Part shown: positions 62,546-64,000 of the stretch, piece by piece | Layout of the letters: every line of letters starts with the position of its first letter | How positions within the stretch are numbered: position 1 is the first letter of the stretch | From: Aliishimia sp039978895 | GTDB lineage: Bacteria; Pseudomonadota; Alphaproteobacteria; Rhodobacterales; Rhodobacteraceae | Reading direction: 5' to 3' | NCBI GenBank assembly: GCA_039978895.1 | Contig: JBDWAL010000059.1 | Coordinates: 1 to 64,000, forward strand | Length of the DNA: 64,000 bases | Position numbers and translations under genes: made by a program | Notes under the pieces: model-generated | What the model was told of the DNA's origin: nothing | Database searches by the model: none | The model's input: only the letters and a program-made list of their open reading frames with translations

Positions 62546-64000
62546 TTATATTAAGATGTGTTGACTGTTGAGCGCAGCGAGCATCGCTTCGTCCATACCA
62601 TCGATGCGCAGTTCTTCATCTTCAAACGTGATATAGCCGCGTCCGTTCCAATCGCCGTTGCCATTATAATCAACTTCAATTTGCAATTGGGAAAAATCAT
62701 CGACATTCCAAGCTGTGATATCAATTTGATCTCTGTTGATTTGGAAATCAGTGATTGTATCGTGCTCTCCATCGGCAACCAGAACGAAATAATCTGACCC
62801 ATTGCCACCGCGCAGAAAGTCCCGACCAGCCCCATCTTCGAGGTAATCCGCGCCGCTTTTTCCGCGCAGATCGTCATTTCCAGACCCTCCAAGCAGCACA
62901 TCGACTGTATTGGTACCATCAAAGCGACCGCCGCTGTCGAGTGCGGTATGGGCTGCGTTATCTTGCAGCAGGATAGAGTCCGAATTGCCGTACCAGATGC
63001 GCATTCCTTCGCTTGTGAACGCGAAGTCCAACCCGCCAATTGCCGAAAAATCGGTGAAACTAAAGACATCAACAGTTTTGATGCGCAAAATATCGAGGCC
63101 AAATTGAAAATCGATGATCCGGTCATTGCCGTGATCTGTTTGGAACACAAACGTGTCCCGGCCCGAACCGCCGGTTATCGTGTCATCGCCGAACCCGCCT
63201 AAGATGTGATCATTTCCCGCACCAGCCCAAATACGGTCATCGCCGTTACCTGCGTGGATGTAGTCATTGCCTTCTTCGGTCGAAACGCGATCTTGTCCGC
63301 CATACGTAAAGATACGGTCATCCCCGCCATAGGTGTTGACTTCATCATGGCCAGCGCCGACCGCGGTTAGCTCGATACGAAGATTTGCCCAATCATTCAG
63401 GTCAAAAACGATCTGGTCGCCAAGCACTGTGCGCCCATCTGATTGGGTTATGACCGGCTCTGCACGATCGTCATCTCCGCCAGCACCGCCATCCCAAAGT
63501 TCAGTCATTGTCATGACGTATTTGGTACTTTCCACCACGTTCCCAGTGTGAAGTTGAATGTCGCTTTGCGCCTCTCCGGTGCGTTCAGAAACGAACAGCA
63601 CAACCCGCCAGTTATTGGCAAATCCGTGGATGTCGATCACATCTTCCACGGACCAATCCAAAATGGGGGTCAAATCAGGCAGACTTTCCGACATAAGTTT
63701 GAACATCTCACCCGCAATAGCCAGCCGATTGTCGTTCAGATCAACCAAGGATGTGCCCTGAGCCGCGTTGAAGGTCAGCGGCCAGATTTGCGCATCCGTT
63801 ACGTTATGGATGGCCATTTCATACATGGTTTCGATCAGCATCGAAGCATGTTGAAGCCCAGCATTGTCATCGTGGTTTCCAGTTGAGACGTTCCACTCGG
63901 TGAGATGATAACTCATGGCGGGGGCGTCGGTTGGTCGATCAAGGCGTGTTTCGAAGTTCTCTAGTTGATCAAAAACATACGCCCGCCCGCCATCCACCCC
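62546..64000 (-). CDS. RTX protein with glycosidase-like region, 5' end cut by window
   Basis: The frame is open at the window edge, so at least 484 residues of the C-terminal part are present. The first ~190 visible residues look like the end of a TIM-barrel glycoside hydrolase: YHLTEWNVSTGNH (Glu before Trp-Asn, possible catalytic acid/nucleophile), MAIHNVTDAQIWPLTFNA, NRLAIAGEMFKLMSESL, and a beta-sandwich tail, resembling the GH39/GH51-type arabinofuranosidase group; this is tentative. Then come RTX nonapeptide blocks (NTYGGDDRIFTYGGQDR, GGFGDDTITGGSGRDTF), and a C-terminal secretion end (SQHILI). A secreted polysaccharide-degrading enzyme would fit a marine heterotroph. Type I export is likely. 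Confidence 0.7.
   Translation of the reverse strand, partial: GVDGGRAYVFDQLENFETRLDRPTDAPAMSYHLTEWNVSTGNHDDNAGLQHASMLIETMYEMAIHNVTDAQIWPLTFNAAQGTSLVDLNDNRLAIAGEMFKLMSESLPDLTPILDWSVEDVIDIHGFANNWRVVLFVSERTGEAQSDIQLHTGNVVESTKYVMTMTELWDGGAGGDDDRAEPVITQSDGRTVLGDQIVFDLNDWANLRIELTAVGAGHDEVNTYGGDDRIFTYGGQDRVSTEEGNDYIHAGNGDDRIWAGAGNDHILGGFGDDTITGGSGRDTFVFQTDHGNDRIIDFQFGLDILRIKTVDVFSFTDFSAIGGLDFAFTSEGMRIWYGNSDSILLQDNAAHTALDSGGRFDGTNTVDVLLGGSGNDDLRGKSGADYLEDGAGRDFLRGGNGSDYFVLVADGEHDTITDFQINRDQIDITAWNVDDFSQLQIEVDYNGNGDWNGRGYITFEDEELRIDGMDEAMLAALNSQHILI

Overview
The window looks like a marine alphaproteobacterium of the Rhodobacterales (Roseobacter group). The evidence is a house-keeping gene set and gene orders typical of that group: hflK-hflC-DUF2065-degP, an L-carnitine dehydrogenase fused to a thioesterase, an ImuA protein behind a GTTC-N7-GTTC (alphaproteobacterial LexA) box, DUF1178, lysC-ptsP, and RTX proteins. 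This is inferred from protein families, not from a database search.

Layout. 1-1088: broken right end of an IS5-family element, then AT-rich DNA with a possible gene remnant. 1089-9389: a tight eight-gene operon that looks biosynthetic: ATP-grasp ligase, adenylate-forming ligase, methyltransferase-like protein, acyl-CoA-dehydrogenase-fold flavoenzyme, dipeptide-epimerase-like enolase, ectoine-synthase-like cupin, EamA permease and MetX-like acyltransferase. I do not recognise this combination; it is the best candidate here for an undescribed system. 9533-13554: fused indolepyruvate:ferredoxin oxidoreductase with a divergent Lrp-type regulator. 14050-16614: a chemoreceptor with a C-terminal CheR/CheB-type tether. 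16829-20611: metG, an MFS transporter and an SOS-boxed imuA that lacks imuB and dnaE2 beside it. 20766-21809: aldo/keto reductase. 21826-26511: carnitine catabolism (GlxA/CdhR-type regulator, dehydrocarnitine-cleaving BKACE enzyme, lipocalin lipoprotein, carnitine dehydrogenase-thioesterase fusion, SDR). 26637-32969: rpiA, gor, hflK, hflC, DUF2065 and degP (pentose phosphate, thiol redox and envelope proteolysis). 33042-35337: peptidoglycan-binding lipoprotein, a C-terminal fragment of DnaE2, a [2Fe-2S] ferredoxin and an FG-GAP protein. 35385-39819: purD, xseA, a small exported protein and an AlkB-like membrane hydroxylase.

40090-46759: NuoE-NuoF-type diaphorase fusion without its catalytic partner, lytic transglycosylase, ftsY, an EamA permease, yciB (septation protein A) and an EcsC protein. 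46795-49338: modABC molybdate transporter on the minus strand. 49521-55243: Nudix hydrolase, DUF1178, SDR, lysC and ptsP. 55244-55814 is a non-coding stretch with DnaA-box-like sites. 55815-59059: a minus-strand trio of class V aminotransferase, HpcH/HpaI aldolase and FAD amine/amino-acid oxidase that looks catabolic. 59192-64000: two RTX calcium-binding secreted proteins; the second carries a glycosidase-like N-terminal part and runs off the window.

How it fits together: most of the window is core metabolism and envelope maintenance. The accessory parts are the operon at 1089-9389 next to IS debris, the carnitine and amine catabolic loci, the reduced SOS mutagenesis genes and the RTX exoproteins. 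No rRNA, tRNA or CRISPR array was seen.
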